Source: Eremophila alpestris peregrina (lineage: Eukaryota; Chordata; Aves; Passeriformes; Alaudidae). Taken from it: DNA of 64,000 nucleotides. Numbering within the stretch: the stretch's first letter is position 1; every line of letters begins with the position of its first letter. The notes beneath the pieces are model-generated. The model did not search any database and was not told the DNA's origin. It saw only the letters and a program-made list of their open reading frames with translations. Positions 58,459 through 64,000 of the stretch are shown here, piece by piece. Where the stretch lies: NCBI GenBank assembly GCA_009792885.1, contig WMCF01000016.1:14094662-14158661 (forward strand). The letters are read 5' to 3'. A program made the translations under genes and the position numbers.

Positions 58459-61400
58459 TAACAATCATCATCAGACAGGGGGAAATGGCTCCTCTGAGAG
58501 TAAGAATCAGACTAAGAGAAGAAAAATGCTTGGGTTAGATAACTGAGTTTTGTGAGAAGGGAGGGGAGAAAATGCTGGGAAAGCAGGGATGGTAAAGGAG
58601 GGACAGGATTGGCAGCAGTCCCTGAGGAGGGGATGTGCCATGGCAAGAGCTCACCTGTGAAAGTGAAGTCTCCTCACTGATAAGGCTGTAAAATGTGTAA
58701 ACAGAATTGCTGCAGCCTTGTCTCACAGGAGAGCGGGCCCAGCTAAGCAAAGCCATTCCTCCTGCCCTAGGGCTGCCTCTCGAGGGAGGGAGCAGAGGTT
58801 TCCCTGGAGAGGCACTGCCACATCACCCCACTTGTTGTATTCCAGACACAGCCGTTTGTTTCCCCCCAAAAGGCAGGGAAATGCAGAGGCATTCAGCTGA
58901 GTGAGGCAGCTCCTGCCGGCTGCTGCTGTCTCAGGGGGAAGAACAGAGCTGCAGAGAGGGGACTGGCCCTCCCAGAGGGCTCTGCATGGGCTTGCAGTGC
59001 AGGAAACCTCACCTATGGTGTGTATTTGTAATTTAGCACTGTGCTGATCCCTCCTGCTGCCCTCTTTTTCCTTGCTGAGTTTGTCTCAAACTGATGGCAC
59101 ATAAACCCTTTTTTTCCTCTTTTCTGATAGGCTCCTAAATTCACCTATAATTGTAGATATTGAAGGTTGCAAGCTCTTGCCAACCTTCAGAGATTTACAG
59201 CAAAATCCTCCCACATGTGCTATGTACTTCAGGGGGTGGAGTATGGGGGTGCTCTGGGGATGGCTGGGAGAAGTCTGTGATGTTTTGGAGAACCCCATTT
59301 GTCACTGAAGGGTAAAGTGGGACAACTGTTGCCCCTGGGAGCCCCTGCTCTCATTTCTTCCCAAATGAAGGGATTTGGTGACCCAGCTATAGCCCAGAGG
59401 AGCTTTATTGGGTGTTCTACATAGGCCCTACAAGTATTGGAGCCTACAACTAGATCCTTGTCAAAGTAATAATTCAGAGTTTTTTGAAGCTTTTCAAGCT
59501 ATTGTGGACACAAATCAGGGCTGAAGAATCTTATTGTTACAGGAAAATTTCTTTTTTCCACACAGCCACGGAAGAGTCCTGTTGTGTTTCTTGAAATTCA
59601 GGGCTGGATTAAACTGGACATCTGAAACTGGGGAGATGTGAACAATTGGAATCAAAGCTGAAGAAAATGTTCTTGTGATCCCTTGGGAATCATAATTCAC
59701 TTACCCAGATAATGGGTGTTGTGTGACTTAATTATTGTAAAACCAGACTATGTTCCTGCTCTTAGTTTGCTTTTTTCTTTCACTTTGTCTAGCACTTTCT
59801 TCCTTCAGAGATCTTAAATACTGCCTATATTATTACTGTCATTATTCTGCCTAAGTCAAATTTAAAGTAATATATCCCTGCCCTGATTATAAATAAGATC
59901 CTCAAATTATCCCTAGCTTACCTAAGGTTGGATTTCTAATGCAGGGAAGTCATTGGAGCTGTCCTGGTGTTGGGAAAGTATTTCCAGCTCTTCAGGCACT
60001 GCAGAAGTCCTGTCAAGACTTGTTCCTACAGCCTTGACTGTCCACGGTGTCATCACAGGAGAGAACACTTATAAAATACAAACTGTTTCATAGTCATTGA
60101 TCTCTCTGTTCCCTCCTGGGTGAGGAAGAATTACCCACCACATCCTGTGATGCTGAACAAGATGTACTAATAGACCTTTTAATCCTTCATTTCCTTCTGT
60201 CCCACAAGAAATTTGTACCTGTTGAAGGGCTGAGTAGATGATTGAAACACTCCCTTTTGGCATTGTGTAAGTTCAGGGGAACTATTGAAATGGAAACCAT
60301 CAGCCACAGGAGGAAGAGAGGGAGCTTTGGTTCATTGTGTTTAGTTAAACAAGAAGAGATAAATGCACTGAAGTTTTGGTGTGGAGAAAATGGGGAAAAT
60401 GTCATGAGGATTATGGCTGGTGCTTTGGTCATGGGGAGACACTGTCCTTTAGCAGCCTATGGAGTGTTTTCCCAGTGAAATGCCATTGTGGAGTCATGGA
60501 AAACATGGTCAAAAGGGGCTGAGACTTACCACTGGCAAGAAACTATGTTTCTGAGGGTTTATGGGGAAAGATTGCAATTTGGGTATTGTGAAAGACCAAA
60601 GCAGTCTTATCTGTGTACCAGGCTTTGATAAGAATGATGCCTTGTCAAAAGTCCCCCTGCATTTTTTTCACTGTGTTTGTTTTCTTTTCATCAAGAGTTT
60701 TGGGAAGCGAGATGTGGTTTTCATCTCTTGAAGCTGTACTGTTTGGAATGCAAATTGTTCAGGTCAGGCTTTTTTCCCCTGTAGCTTTTATCAGAAATGG
60801 CTTTGCTTCTGTATATCACCTTTTATCTCTTTTGCCTCTGTTCTGAGATGTTCCATTGCCATCTGTGCCCTCAAAAGCACCTGAGGGCCCTGTTTCTCAC
60901 CCAGACCCCAGATAAACCAGCCTAGCTCTATGTGCCAGTGGAATTGCCAGTACCTGATCCTGGCCTCAGCTGCAGTGTCTTTGCCAGAGTCCCTTGCTCT
61001 GAGAACCAAACAGATTTTCACCTTTGAAGCCCAACCAGCTCTGTCAGAATTAATTAGAAACACACAAGTGCACAAATTCTGGAGTGGCATTTTGTTGTTT
61101 CTTACTCAAGGAATGTGCTAGGAAGTAATTTTTATTGTAATGCTGACTGGTAAATTGAAAATGACAATTGCATTTTTGCCAGAACTGGGCTTCTAAATGA
61201 TAGGAGGTGTTAAATGCATGAGGTGTTGCTGCATGGCATGCCACATTTCCTCTGGCTCCAAAGCCAGAGAAGCTAATTGCTAGATTTTCTTTGTCATATG
61301 AAGACTGTCTAGCCCTAAAACTTACAAGAGCTCAACATTTATAAATAGACCCCAAATAACCAAAAAGCATCACTGAGTGCCTCACTCATGATGACACACT

Positions 61401-63330
61401 CAGAGATAATTGCACTATTGAATTATGTTAAGAGGGTTTCAGGGAAGGTTAAACTACAATTTCTATGAGCTTGGGACATTGGCTCTGGAAAACATCCACC
61501 TCGCAGAGCTGCTTTTCTGTCCCTGGATCATCAGTAGGTGAACGATTTTTTTTTTTTTCTTCCCCTGTGATTCAAGTGGTGAAAACCACAGAACTTGTGA
61601 ATTTTGGTTCAATCAGCCTCACCTGGGAGGAAATAGAAAGCAGAGACAGGAACAAGCTGTGGGCAATTTGAATTGCTTTCATTATTCAATTAACTTTGCA
61701 TCGGTGCGGGTGATGCAGAGATGGGGAGTTCTGATAATGCAGTGAACTGTTACTTGGGAATCCTCTGGACTTTTAGGACTTTTTGATGACTTGCCTGATA
61801 AGAAGAGTGTACTGAGATGAAGACCAGAATCCCTGGGGGAGCCCTTCAGGTACTGTGTTCAAGGAAGATGGTAACTAATGTTTGGAGAATAGGTGAACAT
61901 CTTAGGCTAACCTCATCTGGACTTTTCTTCTTGCCAGCCACTGTTACTATTGTGAAAATTTTACCCCTCAGTTGAGTAGGGTCAGCCTGGAGTTGCTTTC
62001 AGGCTGCACCTGCACTCTAGTTTTAAAAACCACTGCTCAGAAATTCGCCTTCCTTTCAGAACAGAGACCAGGGAGCAGCAGTGACAGCAGATGGCTTAGA
62101 AGGTGTGAACCCAAAGAATGACTGTACCTGGCTTTGCCAGCCCAGCAGCCAGGAAGAAGGGGACAAGCCATGGGTGGCTGAGCTGAGCTGCTTTGCAAAG
62201 TCTTGGGCAGACACCTCCACCTTTCATTGTCAGGGATTGCCTACCAGCATCTCTCTCTCGGCTGTAAATGCCAGGAGAAAAAAGCATGCCATGCATACTT
62301 TCAGGAATTATAGGGAGGATCAGGTTTCCCCTGCTCTCCTTCGTTGTGACCCTAGACCCAGGTACATCTAAATAGGGTTGTCTGAAATGCTTACAAATAG
62401 GGTACTTGGAGCCCCTAGGGTTGTAAATAACCATCTACAAAGGCTTTTGAAATGCAGTGATTCTGTCAGCGCTGCTGTATTCTGACTTTCCGCCCTCCTC
62501 TTTGTTTCTTATGTTGCTCTGTAGCAGAAAAACACAGAACTGGTGATAAAGCTGGGCTTGAAATAAAGCCTGGCAAATAGACAGATGATTTTGTAGCCTT
62601 GGCCACCTGGTGCAAGGAAGGGCTGCCCTGGGCTGACTGGTTTGTGCCACGCAGGGATCCTCTGATTGCCCGGGCAGGTGGGGATCATTACAGCTGCTGG
62701 GGAGCAGGGCAGGAAGCTCTCTGAAATTAAGTTCGAGCTGGGAGAGGTTTGCAGTCTCTTTGCTTAGGGAAGCTTGGCCACTTAGCAAGCATGAGAGGGG
62801 AAAGAAGGAGAACATGCCACTTCTCATGCATGTGGTAAGTTTCTATTAGTTTATTATTTTTTTAAGTCTTATACTGATAAACACTAAACAGTATGAATCT
62901 GTGAGCCTGTGTGTGCCCCTAGAGGCTGTGACCGAGCCTCAAAGGCACCTCTCAAGAGTATTTATATTGAGAACTTGGTGAGTAATGCATTGAGATGTGC
63001 CTCAGGGCACGGGGTGTTGTGTTGGGCGCTGTTTGGAAGCAGCAAAGCCCTGAGAGCTCCTGAGTTAAAGGTGATTGAGAGTGAACCCGTGATTTGGATT
63101 TTATTGGCTGGTTATTTTATCTGTATATAGATAGGGAAAGAGGTCTATGTTTCTCTCCTCCATTTCTCTGCCCTTCTTCAGGTGCAATTCCACTCCTTTG
63201 GGGCTTGCCTTTTGACTTCTTGCCCAAGTTGATCAAGTAATAAGCTGGGAAAACTTGCCTTTTGAGGAAGGAAAATGAATTATTTTCACAGGTACCTTCT
63301 GGTCCTCTCCCAGTAAATGCTGCCTACAAA
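58459..63330. other. Intergenic, no gene recognised
   Basis: A T run lies at about 61545-61557. Frames of up to 130 codons (62435-62827, minus) have no recognisable content. I see no clear repeat or motif cluster. Confidence 0.45.
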
Positions 63331-63351
63331 AGAAAAAAAAAAAAAAAAAAA
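63331..63351 (+). repeat. Poly(A) run
   Basis: About 20 consecutive A. No retrocopy body could be recognised to its left. Confidence 0.9.
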
Positions 63352-63568
63352 GATGGTGCCCAGGTCAGCAGGGGAATTGCATACTCAGGAGTCCCAGACT
63401 CATGATGTACTAAAATCCAGGAGAACTAGAACAGGGCCAAGCAGGAGAGAAGCACAGGCTGTTACTGGAATCTGTTTATAGCACTGAGATCTGTTAGACC
63501 TGTGTGAAAACCCTGCAGCCAAAGGTGTTGGCCAGGAAGCTCAGCAGCATGAGGGAAGTTCAGGGAAA

Positions 63569-63690
63569 TCACAGAATGTTCTGAGATGGAAGGGACCCAC
63601 AAGGATCACTGAGTCCAAGTGAATGTAAGTGAATGTACAGGGATTAAACCAAGTTCATTGCTTCCAAACAAGCAAATAGGAGGACTCTCT
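63569..63690 (-). mobile_element. CR1 LINE 3' fragment, reverse orientation
   Basis: The plus strand reads CACAGAATGTTCTGAGATGG and continues with GAAGGGACCCACAAGGATCA and GAGTCCAA. This is the typical reverse complement of an avian CR1 3' end, as I know it from songbird genomes. TGTACAGGGATTAAACC at about 63636-63652 matches a further part of the same CR1 type. The copy is short and diverged, with a ten-base direct duplication (GTGAATGTAA) near 63620-63637. It has no coding capacity. It is the best repeat evidence for an avian source. Confidence 0.75.
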
Positions 63691-64000
63691 CCAACACAAG
63701 TGGGTTTAGCTGACAGATGATGACTTGTTGTGCCTGTGGGCAGGAGGTGGGATCAGACTGATTTTAATTGAACTTCCTGGGTCTGCTGGCTCAACTGCTT
63801 TGTTTCAATGATAAATTACAGTGTATTCTGAGAATATTGTATAGACTTCAGTGTTGGTGGGTCAGCTACAATAAAACTCCAAAGTACTGGTGAGATGATG
63901 ATTAAGCAATAGCTTGTAATAAACTAAGATGTGTGTACTGTGTGTAATGATCAACAGCAAAGAGGAGCAGCAGGAGGACAGGAGAGGGAAAGAAATGCTT
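63691..64000. other. Right end of window, no feature recognised
   Basis: AT-rich, low-CpG sequence. AATAAA occurs at about 63871 and 63919 on the plus strand, but no gene precedes them. I see nothing else in it. Confidence 0.4.

Noticed and set aside
1..64000. CRISPR array, operon or bacterial-type system
   Set aside because: The window is vertebrate intergenic DNA with an intron-containing gene. The only tandem array is a head-to-tail minisatellite without spacers.

Overview
The window looks like vertebrate nuclear DNA, most likely from a bird and possibly a songbird. It has one spliced gene end, long non-coding stretches, very few interspersed repeats and a CR1-type LINE tail near the right edge. 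The CR1 tail and the low repeat density are what suggest a bird; the species cannot be named from this sequence alone.

Region 1-2.57 kb holds the only gene I can identify with confidence: the end of the last intron, the last coding exon and the 3' untranslated region of DUSP7, a dual-specificity MAP kinase phosphatase, read on the + strand. The exon carries the catalytic HCxxxxxR loop and runs to a normal stop codon. The AU-rich 3'UTR carries a (TA)n tract and ends at an AATAAA signal.

From 2.57 to 64 kb I find no gene I can identify. Near the left end, at 5.36-5.62 kb, is a 15/30-bp minisatellite whose variants are almost all products of CpG decay. It is followed by a GC- and CpG-rich block (6.0-6.7 kb) that may be an old LTR fragment. 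Further right there are poly(A)/poly(T) runs, a 44-base assembly gap inside a poly(T) run (32.2 kb), a diverged duplicated segment (37.8 and 38.3 kb) and a repeat-like pyrimidine-rich block (57.4-57.9 kb). A CR1 3' end in reverse orientation lies at 63.57 kb.

Scattered through this interval are about ten islands whose texture differs from their surroundings. They are dense in TAAT-type motifs, E-boxes and isolated CpGs and have no open reading frame. They resemble conserved non-coding elements, and I list them as candidate enhancers at low confidence. A few short open frames with splice-like or poly(A)-like flanks are listed as weak exon candidates.

I see no convincing evidence for a new multi-gene system. 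The most notable observations are the CpG-decay pattern of the minisatellite and the candidate regulatory islands downstream of DUSP7.
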